A DNA stretch of 64,000 nt from CAZMGV01 sp964621525 [NCBI: uncultured bacterium] (GCA_964621525.1 CAZUMS010000003.1:120141-184140); one strand, 5' to 3'; counted from the stretch's first letter, positions 1-8,022 are shown. The notes: a model not told the origin generated them from the sequence alone. Numbers and translations: made by a program.

Positions 1-226
1 TCTGCTCGAGATCCTGCTGAAGGGCGGCGTTCCGGGCGTTCAGCTCGTCCGCCCGCTTCTGCTCGGCATCCAGATCGGCGGAGAGTTCCTGCGCCTTCTT
101 CTCGCTCGCCTCGTTCTGCGACCGGAGCTTGTCGTAATCGGCCTTGAGAAAATCGTAAGTGGACTGGGAAACGACGCACGCAGGCAGGACGAGCGCCGCC
201 GGCGCCAGCAAGAAGTAACGGGTCAT
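1..226 (-). CDS. Partial lipoprotein with coiled coil
   Basis: Only the N-terminal 75 residues are in the window; the gene runs off the left edge without a stop. The start ATG at 226 has a GGAGG ribosome-binding site five bases upstream. The protein opens with a short signal peptide ending in a lipobox (L-P-A-C, Cys at about residue 17), so it should be a lipidated envelope protein. The rest of the visible part is highly charged and heptad-like, rich in Glu, Lys, Ala and Gln, which predicts a long coiled coil. The function is unknown. An OmpA-family or murein-associated lipoprotein is one possibility, but nothing visible decides this. Confidence 0.75.
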   Translation of the reverse strand, partial: MTRYFLLAPAALVLPACVVSQSTYDFLKADYDKLRSQNEASEKKAQELSADLDAEQKRADELNARNAALQQDLEQ

Positions 227-346
227 CGGGAAATCCTCCGGAGCGAACCCCGCCCTCACGGGGTCCGGCAGAGATATCCCCCGCCACGGGCAGGGATCAA
301 GGCCGGGTTTGCGCCGCCCCTGTGGGGCATCTAAAGAGTCCGGAGC

Positions 347-790
347 ATGGTGAAGATCTGCCCCCATTGCGGAAGCTACTGGTTCGGAGGCCGTTACTGC
401 CAGACGTGCGGCCCCGAAGCCACGCTGATCGATTCCGCTTCGGTCGAGGCGGAGAAGTGGAACCGCCGCCGCCGGGTGGACATCCGCACGCTCTACTTCG
501 CCCGCAGCTCGATGCTGCTCGGAGCCATGTCGATGATCGGCGCCGTGGTGCTGATCCTCGTCGAGTGGGAGCGGGTCGTCAGGGCCGGGGGCGGACGCCT
601 CGAACGGCTCCTCGTGTTTCCGAAGATCATCGTCCCGTTCCTGCTGGTGAACCTGCTCATCAACTGGGTGTTCAAGCGCCAGGTGCTTAAGGACCAGAAA
701 ACCTACCGCCAGACGTTCAGCGGATCTCCCGACGGGGCCGAGAGCGAGGAAGCCGCCCTGCTCCGCTCCCGCCGCGAACCCAAACAGTGA
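347..790 (+). CDS. Zinc-ribbon membrane protein
   Basis: This 147-residue protein begins with a zinc-ribbon knuckle pair (C-P-H-C near residue 5 and C-Q-T-C near residue 18). A basic stretch follows, then two hydrophobic segments at about residues 58-75 and 98-112 that look like membrane spans, and a charged C-terminal tail. It is therefore probably an inner-membrane protein with a small cytoplasmic metal-binding head. I do not recognise a specific family. The ATG is preceded by AGAG eight bases upstream and by a closer GGAG. It stands alone, with a small hairpin and T-run about 90 bases after its stop. Confidence 0.7.
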   Translation: MVKICPHCGSYWFGGRYCQTCGPEATLIDSASVEAEKWNRRRRVDIRTLYFARSSMLLGAMSMIGAVVLILVEWERVVRAGGGRLERLLVFPKIIVPFLLVNLLINWVFKRQVLKDQKTYRQTFSGSPDGAESEEAALLRSRREPKQ

Positions 791-878
791 CGGCGCGCAC
801 ACTTTCGCCCCGGCAGCCGCCCCCGGCCGGTTCCTGAACTGTCACGGGCTTGCCTCAAATCACAGTTACCCTGATTCA

Positions 879-900
879 AACGGTTTTTGACCGTTGTTTT
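879..900 (+). terminator. Small hairpin with T-run
   Basis: AACGGT (879-884) and ACCGTT (890-895) form a perfect 6-bp stem with a five-base loop, followed by GTTTT. It could be a weak intrinsic terminator for the zinc-ribbon gene. It lies only about 30 bases before the PilZ gene start, so a role in the leader of that gene is also possible. Confidence 0.4.
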
Positions 901-931
901 CCCCTTTCCCATATTGCCGGAGATTGCATCC

Positions 932-1342
932 GTGAATTATCTTCGCGAGCAGTTCATGACAGCCGGCTCTGGCAAACCTGGATTCACGCTCAAGGATAAA
1001 CGGAAGACCTACAAGACTTCCGTGAAGGCCGTCTATTCGGACGGGAAACACACGAAGAAGTTCTACCGCTCCCTGGACATCAGCGTGAGCGGCCTCTCGC
1101 TTTCCACCGAATTCCCGCCCGAGATCGGCATGGAACTCGTCGTCGAGTTCAAGATGCCGGAAGTGCTGGAGACCGTCCTCGTCCAGTCCCGCGTCGTGCG
1201 CCACCTCGTCGTCGACACGCCGGGCAGCCGCATCGACAAGACCCGCAAGCCCGAGGTCTACGGGTTCGGCATCCGGTTCCTTGAACTTCATCCCGTCCAG
1301 AAACAGGTTATCCGCAACTACGTCCAGGCGGATGAACCTTGA
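932..1342 (+). CDS. PilZ domain protein
   Basis: This is a single-domain PilZ protein of 136 residues. PilZ domains bind the second messenger cyclic di-GMP and act as effectors in motility, polysaccharide or surface regulation. The D-I-S-V-S-G turn matches the family D/N-x-S-x-x-G motif, preceded by a basic K-R-K stretch in place of the usual RxxxR, and followed by the strand pattern of the PilZ barrel, so c-di-GMP binding is likely but not certain. I chose GTG at 932 because GGAG lies nine bases upstream. An in-frame TTG at 887 falls inside the hairpin, and an ATG at 956 has no ribosome-binding site. The stop overlaps the start of the MFS gene. Confidence 0.8.
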   Translation: MNYLREQFMTAGSGKPGFTLKDKRKTYKTSVKAVYSDGKHTKKFYRSLDISVSGLSLSTEFPPEIGMELVVEFKMPEVLETVLVQSRVVRHLVVDTPGSRIDKTRKPEVYGFGIRFLELHPVQKQVIRNYVQADEP

Positions 1343-2619
1343 GCGGAACCGGACAGGAACGCAGCGAAAATCAAGCCGAGAACATAGCGTGGCCCTTCAC
1401 GCTGCTCGTGCTGCTGAATCTCGCCAACTACATCGACCGGCAGACCCTGTCGGCGGTGCTGCCGCTCGTGAACGCCGAGCTGGGCCTCTCCGATGCGCAG
1501 GGCGGCCAGCTCGGCAGCCTGTTTCTCGTGAGCTACATGATTGCGAGTCTCCTGCTCGCGAGCCGGCTGGACCGCTGGCCGCCCTGGAAAACCCTCGGCT
1601 GGACCTGCATCGCCTGGTCGATCACCGCGGGGGCGGGCGCCTTCGCCCCCGGCTTCGGTCTGCTCGCCACGACACGGCTGCTTCTCGGCGTCGCGGAGGC
1701 TGTCTACGTCTCGGTGGCTCCGGTGCTCGTCGCTTCCCTTTTTCCAGAATACCGCCGCACACGGATGCTTTCCATCTTCTCGCTGGCGATCCCCGTGGGA
1801 TCGGCGCTGGGCTTCGCCCTCGGGGGCCTGCTGGGCGGAGCGCTCGGCTGGCGGCACTGCCTGATGCTCACGGGGTTCGGCAGCATCCCGCTCGGCCTGT
1901 TCGCGCTCCGGATGGCCCCGGCTCCTTCTCCAGCCTCCGGAAGACATGAGCGCCGGCCGACGTTTGCGGCGATCCGGCTGCTGCTCTCCGATGCCCGCTA
2001 TACGCTCCAGGCCATGGGAGGAGCGGCCGCCACGTTCGCCCTCGGCGCGTTCGCCCTGTGGCTTCCGACCGATCTCGTCCGCCGGTTCGGATTCTCCCTC
2101 GGAAAGGCGGGGCTTGTATCGGGCGGTGTCATCGCCGGAATGGCGATGATCGGCACGCTCACGGGCGGCCTCCTCACCGAAAAACTCGAACGGAAATCCC
2201 CGTGGGCTGTCTACTGGGTTCCGGCGGCGGGGCTGGCGGCAGGCGCGCTCGTCTCGGTGCCCTACTTCCACTTCACGGAAGCGGTTCCCGCCCTCCTGGC
2301 GCTCGCCGCCTCGGTCATGCTGATCTTCCTGCACTCGGGACCGGTCCAGCGGGCGATCCTGGACCGCTCGCCGCAGGGGCTCGCCGCCATGGGTTTCGCC
2401 TTCAACGTCTTCTTCATCCATGCGGCCGGGGACGTCTGGAGCCAGCCGCTCGCGGGCTGGCTCTCGGATCTCGGCGTCTCGAGGGGACTGACCCCCGCCG
2501 AGTCGCTGCGGGACGCGCTCCTGTGGATCGGCGTGCCGTCGCTCGTGGCGGGGTCGGTGTTCTTCTTCTTCGGGGGCCTGATCGAAAAGCGCGAGAAGGG
2601 TTCACTCCGCGAGGGTTGA
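1339..2619 (+). CDS. MFS transporter, spinster-like
   Basis: The 426-residue product has about 12 hydrophobic segments and belongs to the major facilitator superfamily. The N-terminal signature N-Y-I-D-R-Q-T-L-S-A-V-L-P, followed by a LSDxQxGxLxSxFxxxY-like stretch, is characteristic of the spinster-like branch, whose eukaryotic members export lysolipids or sphingosine-1-phosphate. The substrate here is unknown. The loop after TM2 (S-R-L-D-R-W) stands in for the usual MFS motif A. Translation probably starts at TTG 1339, overlapping the PilZ stop by four bases, with AGGCGG about eight bases upstream. A GTG at 1390 would remove part of the N-terminal region. The 3' end overlaps the convergent gene by 18 bases. 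Confidence 0.8.
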   Translation: MSGTGQERSENQAENIAWPFTLLVLLNLANYIDRQTLSAVLPLVNAELGLSDAQGGQLGSLFLVSYMIASLLLASRLDRWPPWKTLGWTCIAWSITAGAGAFAPGFGLLATTRLLLGVAEAVYVSVAPVLVASLFPEYRRTRMLSIFSLAIPVGSALGFALGGLLGGALGWRHCLMLTGFGSIPLGLFALRMAPAPSPASGRHERRPTFAAIRLLLSDARYTLQAMGGAAATFALGAFALWLPTDLVRRFGFSLGKAGLVSGGVIAGMAMIGTLTGGLLTEKLERKSPWAVYWVPAAGLAAGALVSVPYFHFTEAVPALLALAASVMLIFLHSGPVQRAILDRSPQGLAAMGFAFNVFFIHAAGDVWSQPLAGWLSDLGVSRGLTPAESLRDALLWIGVPSLVAGSVFFFFGGLIEKREKGSLREG

Positions 2620-3675
2620 GACGATCTTTCCCCGGGCGTTGCCGGCGAACTGGAGCTGGTTGAACAGCCCCCGGAGTTTCTGGAGCGGCTCCGGTGCGCC
2701 GCAGAGGGGGATGAACTTGCCCGCCTCTTCCGAGGCGGCCTGCATCTGACGGAGCATCTCGAAGAACCCGTAGCGCCGCGCGATCAGGTCCGCCGGCGGA
2801 ACGCCCGCATTCTCGTCCTCCAGCGTTTGTGCCGAATCCCGCGCCAGCGTGAGGAGCGCCCGTGCCGTGGCAAGGAGCCGCCCCACGGCCGTCTTCGCCT
2901 CCGGCTGCTCCCGGAGCAGCGCCGCCAGAAGCCCGGCGTTCCGCTCCGCCACCCCGGCGATCCAGCTCGCCATGAGCGCGTCTTCCCACTGGCGGAATGG
3001 CTTCACAATGGAAGTCCAGCCGTCTCCGCCCGCGCCGCCGGTGTCAAGCCTGGCCCCGGAAGGAAGCCGGACGTTCTCGAACTGGAGGACCCCGTGAGGA
3101 GCGCACTCGAGACCGGGGTGCACGGGCATCTCCGAGACGGTGAATCCTTCGGTTCCGCGGGGCACAAGCAGCACGCCGAGATCGCGCCTGCCGCCGCTTT
3201 CTCCGCAGACGGCCATCACAAGGAACCGCTCCCCCACGGGACCGCCGGTCGTGAATACCTTGAGGCCATTCAGCACCCAGCCGCCGTTATCGAGGCGCGC
3301 CGACGTCGAGATTTTCGCCGGGTGGGAGCCCACCTTGGGTTCGCTCGCCCCCATGCAGGCAAGGCCGGGAGTTTTCCGTAAAGCCGCGAGATCGGCGGGC
3401 GAACGCCCGGCCAGCACCCGGAACGTCATCACGTAATGGACCGTGAGGGTGAGCGGAACGCCGGTGTCGGCTCCGCCCCGGGAGAGCCCTTCGAGCACCG
3501 CCCCCGCGTGAAGCACCGACGGAAGGCCGGGGCCCGGCACGAGCCAGCCGTTGGCATCGAGCGCGGCGAGGAGCCGCCGCCACAGGTCCGCCGATACGGG
3601 CCGGTCCAGACCGGCGGCGACAAGCTCGCGGGCGGTGAAGTCACGGACGGTTTCGGCGAGAACGGACGGAGTCAT
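2602..3675 (-). CDS. Divergent acyl-CoA dehydrogenase-like protein
   Basis: The 357-residue protein has the acyl-CoA dehydrogenase fold. The A-S-E-P-x-x-G-S stretch near residues 110-117 matches the flavin-binding TEPxxGSD loop, and W-V-L-N-G-L-K-V-F-T-T-G near 133-144 matches the VLNGxKxxITNG strand. The C-terminal quarter is unusual: the standard EYPVERxxRD and YEGTxxI segments, which shape the active site and flavin contact, are not recognisable. Glu231 in W-E-D-A-L-M lies about where isovaleryl- and long-chain dehydrogenases keep their catalytic base. It may be active on an odd substrate or have lost activity. It is transcribed alone, convergent with the MFS gene. Confidence 0.75.
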   Translation of the reverse strand: MTPSVLAETVRDFTARELVAAGLDRPVSADLWRRLLAALDANGWLVPGPGLPSVLHAGAVLEGLSRGGADTGVPLTLTVHYVMTFRVLAGRSPADLAALRKTPGLACMGASEPKVGSHPAKISTSARLDNGGWVLNGLKVFTTGGPVGERFLVMAVCGESGGRRDLGVLLVPRGTEGFTVSEMPVHPGLECAPHGVLQFENVRLPSGARLDTGGAGGDGWTSIVKPFRQWEDALMASWIAGVAERNAGLLAALLREQPEAKTAVGRLLATARALLTLARDSAQTLEDENAGVPPADLIARRYGFFEMLRQMQAASEEAGKFIPLCGAPEPLQKLRGLFNQLQFAGNARGKIVSTLAE

Positions 3676-3794
3676 GCCCGCACAGCCTCCACCGGCGGCC
3701 CCGCCGTGTCAATCGCGCCTTGCCGGGCCTGCGCGGCGGGGTAAGATTCAGCCAGTCCCGCCAGAGACGGGACCGCCCGAAGAGGAGACCCCCG

Positions 3795-4220
3795 ATGGAC
3801 CCGCGCTCAGTCAAAGTCGGCGACATGTTCGCCAATCTCGGCGATCACGCCCGCTCGGACGCCATTCTGGACGAGCTCTACGACCGGAGCTGCGTCTTCC
3901 AGGACCCGCTCCAGCGTGCCGAGGGACTTGAGGCCATCCGGGCCATGAACCGGCGGCTCGAGAAAAAGATGGGCGCCGTCACCGTGAAGCTGCTCGGCGA
4001 TGCCGTCTCGGAAAAAACGCTCACGATCCGCTGGGTGATGACCTTCAGGGCCCCGTTCATGCGGAGGCCGGGAAACCTCGAAGGCGTCTCGTGGATGGAG
4101 TTCAACGACGCCGGCAAATGCATCCGGCACACCGACTACTGGGACATGGGCGGGATGATCGACGAGGTGGTACCGATCGCGAAGCCCCTGCACGACCTCG
4201 TCCGGAAATTCGCCGGCTGA
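3795..4220 (+). CDS. NTF2-like (SnoaL-type) protein
   Basis: This 141-residue cone-shaped alpha+beta barrel protein resembles the SnoaL/NTF2 superfamily, with L-D-E-L-Y-x6-F-x-D-P near the N terminus and H-T-D-Y-W-D near residues 116-121. Members are ketosteroid-isomerase-like enzymes or non-catalytic binding proteins, and no specific activity can be assigned. The ATG at 3795 has GAGGAG eight to ten bases upstream, so I reject the longer frame from 3720. It shares a clear pattern with the protein at 26403-26867 in the CarH-regulated operon, so the two are probably paralogues. It ends 15 bases before the convergent DUF2804 gene. Confidence 0.75.
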   Translation: MDPRSVKVGDMFANLGDHARSDAILDELYDRSCVFQDPLQRAEGLEAIRAMNRRLEKKMGAVTVKLLGDAVSEKTLTIRWVMTFRAPFMRRPGNLEGVSWMEFNDAGKCIRHTDYWDMGGMIDEVVPIAKPLHDLVRKFAG

Positions 4221-4235
4221 CGCCCGCGCTCCCCG

Positions 4236-5315
4236 TCAGGTAAAGATGTTCGCCAGTTCGGCACAGCCGTAATAGTCGCGGATCTCGTGGACCTCGCCGT
4301 CTCCGGCGGTGATCTTCCCCCGGAAACGGCCGCATTTCTGGTGATAAATGGCGATAGGCTCGAGACCGACCTTCTTTCCGCCCTCCGGGTGGAAGGTGAT
4401 GTCGATATTCCCCTTCCGGTCCGAGGCGCGCCAGGGTTTCATCGGGTCCTTGCGGTCCACCTCGAACTCCACTTCGTCGCACAGCCAGAGCTTCTCGCCC
4501 GCCCAGAGGCAGTTCTCCGCCCAGTAGGGGTCGGGCTTTCTGTCAGCGTGGGCCAGATCGACGCCGATAAGGCGGCCCTTCGGGTCAAACCCCCCGAAAT
4601 TGAACCAGCGGTAGGCGAGGCCCGAGCCCGTGGGCCTCAGCTTGAGGTCGTCCATGTTGGCGATGTCCCGTTCGGGGCTGAACCGGACCGCCTCGCGCCC
4701 GATCCGGAGCTCGCCTTCCACCGGCATCTGGGCCTTGTGGTTGTAGATGAACCCGCCGCCGTCGATGGGCGACATGAGGACTAGCGGCTGCATCCGGCCC
4801 AGGGGCTCGCGCCAGAGCAGGCTGCCCTTCACCGCCGGCTTTTTCCCGGACGCGGCGATATCGACGGTGACGTCGTGGCGGCCTTCCTCCAGCCGGTGAA
4901 GGATCTCGATCCGGAAACCGCGCCCCTCGTACCGGGTAACGTCGTTCCAGGTGGAACCGGCCACCTTGACCCGGCTGCGCAGGCCCGGCCGGTCGTGGGA
5001 GAAATAGGCCCCGGTTTTCCGGTTGTAGCCGTAGAGCACCGCCAGGGAGGCGAGCTTCGCGTCGACGACGATGAGCCCGAGATACCAGTCCGGGTGCGCG
5101 ATTCCCGCGCCGACCCATTCGAGAAACACGGGCGGGATCAGGCGCCCGCTCCGGGACAGCAGCTTCGACGCCGTGAGGTTCATGTTCCGCACAGGCGCGT
5201 CGAACATGCCGAGCCGGACGAGCCCTCCGGTCACGATCGCCGGCGGAGCGGCTTCGGGCACGACCCGCGGGGCACGCCCGTAGCCGGACGGCACGCTGAA
5301 AAACGCTGGATCCAT
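4236..5315 (-). CDS. DUF2804 family protein
   Basis: The 359-residue protein matches the DUF2804 family by length and by recurring elements: an early hydrophobic W-Y-L-G-L stretch, Y-N-R-K-T-G, and a D-G-G-G-F-I-Y-N-H-K region. A run of Trp/Tyr-rich beta strands in the C-terminal half includes Y-R-W-F-N-F-G-G. The family has no established biochemical function. It occurs in bacteria and protists, and a lipocalin- or attH-like two-domain beta fold seems plausible. No signal peptide or membrane segment is visible, so it is probably cytoplasmic. It lies 41 bases after the patatin gene on the same strand, so the two are likely co-transcribed, which hints at lipid-related work. Confidence 0.7.
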   Translation of the reverse strand: MDPAFFSVPSGYGRAPRVVPEAAPPAIVTGGLVRLGMFDAPVRNMNLTASKLLSRSGRLIPPVFLEWVGAGIAHPDWYLGLIVVDAKLASLAVLYGYNRKTGAYFSHDRPGLRSRVKVAGSTWNDVTRYEGRGFRIEILHRLEEGRHDVTVDIAASGKKPAVKGSLLWREPLGRMQPLVLMSPIDGGGFIYNHKAQMPVEGELRIGREAVRFSPERDIANMDDLKLRPTGSGLAYRWFNFGGFDPKGRLIGVDLAHADRKPDPYWAENCLWAGEKLWLCDEVEFEVDRKDPMKPWRASDRKGNIDITFHPEGGKKVGLEPIAIYHQKCGRFRGKITAGDGEVHEIRDYYGCAELANIFT

Positions 5316-5356
5316 GGGCTCTGTATTACCCGCCAGCGGAGCCTGCTGTCGAGTGG

Positions 5357-6226
5357 TCAGGATTCAAGAAACCGCTTCACCGCCTCGCGGTATCGGCCCG
5401 CGTCGGCGCGGCCGAGGTCGAACGTCGAGCGGAGTTTCGCCGGGCTCGTGTAGTCCCATTTCTTCACCGGAACCTCGACGGACGGAGCCAGGTACAAACG
5501 GCCGGGTTCCGCAGGGAGAAGTTCCGGCGGCGTGGGCCGGGACAGGATGACGAGGGTTTTCCCCTGCCGGGAAACTTCGGAGAGCGCCCGCACCGGCACG
5601 TTGTCCACAAGACCGCCGTCTACGTACGGCTGTCCCTCGTACCGGTGAATATCGGTCAGCGGCGGCGTCGACGACGCCGAAAGCACCCAGTCGACGACCG
5701 AGGCCACCGATTCCGCTTCCTGCACCGTGACGACCCGGAACCCCAGTCCGGGCATCGGATCGTCCGGTCCGTGAACGAGTTTCTGCTTGCGCCGCTCGTA
5801 ATGCCAGACCGCCTTCACCCAGGTGGAAACGGACGGGTGTCCGCTTCGGATATAGGCGAGGAGGATGCGCACCGGCCCTGCCATCCGGAGCGAGTCCCAG
5901 GCCCCCTGCTCCAGAATCCCCGTGAGCGTGCGGCGGTACATGTCGTTATGCGGAAGGGGGCGGCGGCCCCGGAGCAGCCATTCGGGATAGAAATTGCGCG
6001 GATTCGATGCGGTGACTTCGGCGAACCGCTCGAGGGTCTCCCGCGCACGGCCTGCCGCCGCGGCGATGGCCATGGCGGAACCCGCGGACGTGCCCGACCA
6101 TTCGGCGACCGGCGGCAAGAGGTCCTTCAGCTCGTCATAGAGCCCAAGCCCCCAGAACGTGCGGCAGCCGCCGCCCGCGAACACGACCGAAATGCCCGTC
6201 TGCTGCATCGCCGCTGACACTCCCAT
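5357..6226 (-). CDS. Patatin-like phospholipase
   Basis: This is a 289-residue patatin-domain hydrolase. The Gly-rich oxyanion loop F-A-G-G-G-C-R is at about residues 16-22. The nucleophile elbow G-T-S-A-G puts the catalytic serine at residue 47, and D-G-G puts the catalytic aspartate at residue 203, giving the complete Ser-Asp dyad. Such enzymes remove acyl chains from phospholipids or other lipids. No signal peptide is visible, so it likely acts in the cytoplasm or at the inner membrane face. It appears to be the first gene of a two-gene unit with the DUF2804 gene. ATG codons at 6226 and 6208 are both possible starts. Confidence 0.85.
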   Translation of the reverse strand: MGVSAAMQQTGISVVFAGGGCRTFWGLGLYDELKDLLPPVAEWSGTSAGSAMAIAAAAGRARETLERFAEVTASNPRNFYPEWLLRGRRPLPHNDMYRRTLTGILEQGAWDSLRMAGPVRILLAYIRSGHPSVSTWVKAVWHYERRKQKLVHGPDDPMPGLGFRVVTVQEAESVASVVDWVLSASSTPPLTDIHRYEGQPYVDGGLVDNVPVRALSEVSRQGKTLVILSRPTPPELLPAEPGRLYLAPSVEVPVKKWDYTSPAKLRSTFDLGRADAGRYREAVKRFLES

Positions 6227-6260
6227 CAGTTTCCGCCCCTGCGGACAGAAACATTCAGTG

Positions 6261-6289
6261 TTGATCCTTCCCGCCTTTTCCGGTTTAGT
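6261..6289 (+). promoter_or_regulatory. Candidate sigma70 promoter
   Basis: TTGATC (6261-6266) and TTTAGT (6284-6289) are separated by 17 bases, in front of the START-like lipoprotein gene. The predicted transcript would have a leader of about 25 bases containing the GAGGGGG ribosome-binding site. Confidence 0.45.
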
Positions 6290-6321
6290 AAAGCCCCGGA
6301 CGGACGAGGGGGAACAACCGC

Positions 6322-7044
6322 ATGAAACGGTGGCTTAGGGTCCTGGCGGCGGCGGCCGCACTGGTGTCGGCGGCGGCCTGCGGCGGCTCCGCGATCCGTG
6401 CGGCGGGAACGGACGAGCAGCAGGAGACGAAACTCGCCGCAGGCGAGATCCTCACCTCCTCCACGACCGACCCCCTCACGAAGTCGAACCTCGGAATCGT
6501 CACCGGGGTGATCGACGCACCGGTGGAAAAAGTCTGGGCGGTCATGTCCGACTACGACAACTTCCAGAAATTCATGCCGTTCATGAAGGAGACGAAAGTC
6601 TCGAATTCCGAGGGCACCGTCGCCGACATGAAGGTGACCTGGAACAACGTGAACATCCCGGTGTCGGCGCTCCCGATTTCCATCCAGTACTGGTCGCTGA
6701 TCCGGATCCGCACCTACCCGCGCACCTATTATGCCGAGTTCCAGCAGCTCGAAGGCGAGCTGAAGCGGGTCGAAGGGACGTTCCTGCTCGAGCCGTTCCC
6801 GAAAGCCGGCGGGGAGAAGTCCCGCATCGTCATCAGCATGATCTTCCAGATCGGCGACATCCTGGATCTCGGTGCGCGCGGGTTCTTCGAGCAGCTGCTG
6901 CCGTACTTCATCAGCAACCTGCGGAGTCACATCAGGACACTGGACCTGAATCTCGTCGAGGTGAAGCCGTGGGCGACGATTCCGAAGGTGAATGTCGACG
7001 AGCACCTCGAAAACCTCGGCGACCTGAGCGACACGCTCCGCTGA
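6322..7044 (+). CDS. START/SRPBCC-domain lipoprotein
   Basis: The 240-residue protein starts with a signal peptide and lipobox (A-A-A-C, Cys at about residue 20). A SRPBCC (START/polyketide-cyclase-like) domain follows, recognisable from G-V-I-D-A-P-V-E-K-V-W-A-V-M-S-D-Y-D-N and the F-M-P-F-M-K-E-T stretch. These helix-grip folds make a deep hydrophobic pocket and often bind lipids or sterols, so a periplasmic lipid-binding or shuttling role is a reasonable inference. GAGGGGG lies nine bases before the ATG. It is divergent from the patatin gene, and the intervening 95 bases hold a good promoter for this gene. Confidence 0.75.
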   Translation: MKRWLRVLAAAAALVSAAACGGSAIRAAGTDEQQETKLAAGEILTSSTTDPLTKSNLGIVTGVIDAPVEKVWAVMSDYDNFQKFMPFMKETKVSNSEGTVADMKVTWNNVNIPVSALPISIQYWSLIRIRTYPRTYYAEFQQLEGELKRVEGTFLLEPFPKAGGEKSRIVISMIFQIGDILDLGARGFFEQLLPYFISNLRSHIRTLDLNLVEVKPWATIPKVNVDEHLENLGDLSDTLR

Positions 7045-7083
7045 ACGGTCCGCAAAAATTTTCAGCGCGTCCTGAAAAAATCC

Positions 7084-7112
7084 GTGACATTTGTCAACGG
7101 AATCAGTAGTAT
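7084..7112 (+). promoter_or_regulatory. Promoter of the lysine-rich peptide gene
   Basis: GTGACA (7084-7089) and TAGTAT (7107-7112) are spaced by 17 bases, matching sigma70 boxes in 5/6 and 4/6 positions. The region is AT-rich against a GC-rich background. The -35 region lies in an inverted repeat, TGAC-ATTT-GTCA (7085-7096), which could be an operator. A second inverted repeat, TTTTCAG/CTGAAAA, is at 7059-7078. The expected leader is about 73 bases. Confidence 0.5.
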
Positions 7113-7191
7113 TAATTTACTTAGTGAGGGTTAAGTGAGACGGACAGGCAGGAGCAACGCTTTCCAGCCGTCCATCTAGAGGATTCATCCA

Positions 7192-7263
7192 ATGCCCGTT
7201 GCAAAGAAGAAGCCCGCGAAGAAGAAGGCCGCCAAGAAGACCGCGAAGAAGAAAAAGAAGTAA
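7192..7263 (+). CDS. 23-residue lysine-rich histone-H1-like peptide
   Basis: An ATG with GAGGA eight bases upstream opens a 23-codon frame ending in TAA. The peptide is M-P-V followed by an almost unbroken mix of Lys, Ala and a few Pro and Thr, built from K-K-x-A-K-K units like the tail of histone H1 or bacterial HU-like C-terminal extensions. About two thirds of the residues are lysine. It has its own promoter-like boxes and a GC-rich terminator, which strongly favours a real gene. Binding to DNA or RNA by charge is the obvious inference; no established family can be named. It is too short for standard gene callers. Confidence 0.65.
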   Translation: MPVAKKKPAKKKAAKKTAKKKKK

Positions 7264-7282
7264 CCGGTCTTAACTGATACAC

Positions 7283-7335
7283 CGGGCGGACGGCCCGCTC
7301 TCCCACCGGGAGGCGGACGCCCGCCCGATGTTTTT
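7283..7335 (+). terminator. Intrinsic terminator after the peptide gene
   Basis: CGGGCGG (7283-7289) pairs with CCGCCCG (7321-7327), and an inner CTCCC/GGGAG hairpin (7300-7312) lies inside. ATG plus TTTTT (7331-7335) follows. The T-run is on the plus strand, so it ends the short peptide transcript. Confidence 0.65.
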
Positions 7336-7361
7336 GTACCCGTTTCGCTCCGGTAGCGCGC

Positions 7362-8012
7362 CTACTTCGCCGGAGCCTCCCCGGCGGCCGGGGATACTGG
7401 CTCCACTGCGGGAGCGGCAGGAGCGGATCCGGCGGATTCTGGCACCGCCGCGGCACCGCCCTTTGCCAGGGCTGCTTCCACATCGGCGATCAGCCTCGCG
7501 GCCGGATACTCGCCAACGAACTTCTGTATGACCCGGCCGTCTGGATCCAGCAGGAATGCCGTCGGCAGTCCCCGCGACTTCCCGAACCGGTCGATCATCG
7601 AATCGTCCCCGTGAAACACCCGGTAGTTCATCCGGTTCGTTTTCGCGAACTTCGCGATCTCTTCCGTCTTTTCGTCGTCCACCGAAACTCCGGCCACCGC
7701 CAACCCCTTGGGCCCGAACCTTTCTTCGAGCGTATTCAGCGTAGGAATGGCTTCGATACAGGGGCCGCACCAGGTCGCCCAGAAATCGAGAAAGACGTAC
7801 TTGCCGGCGAAGGAGGAGAGTTTCACTTCGCCGCCGCCCTCAAGGTTCCGCACGGTGAGGTCCCGCTCCGTCCAGCCCGGCTCGTTCTTCGCCGCCGGGG
7901 CGGCGGCGACCTGGGGAGCGGGTGGCACGAGATCGGCCGGATGGGACGGTTTGGAATGGTCACAGCCCGTACCGGAAAGGGCGAGAAGCAGGGGTATCAG
8001 AAGGTCTTTCAT
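7362..8012 (-). CDS. TlpA-like thioredoxin-fold lipoprotein
   Basis: The 216-residue protein has a signal peptide with lipobox cysteine at residue 17, then a Pro/Ala linker and a TlpA/ResA-type thioredoxin domain. The redox motif W-C-G-P-C is at residues 81-85 and the cis-Pro region is in G-L-P-T-A-F. Such membrane-anchored proteins reduce disulfides in the periplasm, for instance during cytochrome c maturation. The C-terminal 35 residues are Ala/Pro/Glu-rich and probably disordered. I prefer ATG 8012 to GTG 8051 because it gives a clean lipoprotein signal. No Shine-Dalgarno is seen, and a promoter lies almost on the start, so the mRNA may have little or no leader. Confidence 0.8.
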   Translation of the reverse strand: MKDLLIPLLLALSGTGCDHSKPSHPADLVPPAPQVAAAPAAKNEPGWTERDLTVRNLEGGGEVKLSSFAGKYVFLDFWATWCGPCIEAIPTLNTLEERFGPKGLAVAGVSVDDEKTEEIAKFAKTNRMNYRVFHGDDSMIDRFGKSRGLPTAFLLDPDGRVIQKFVGEYPAARLIADVEAALAKGGAAAVPESAGSAPAAPAVEPVSPAAGEAPAK

Positions 8013-8022
8013 GGCGAAAAGG

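Noticed and set aside
887-931. TTG start for the PilZ gene
   Set aside because: It lies inside a hairpin with no ribosome-binding site. GTG 932 has GGAG at good spacing.
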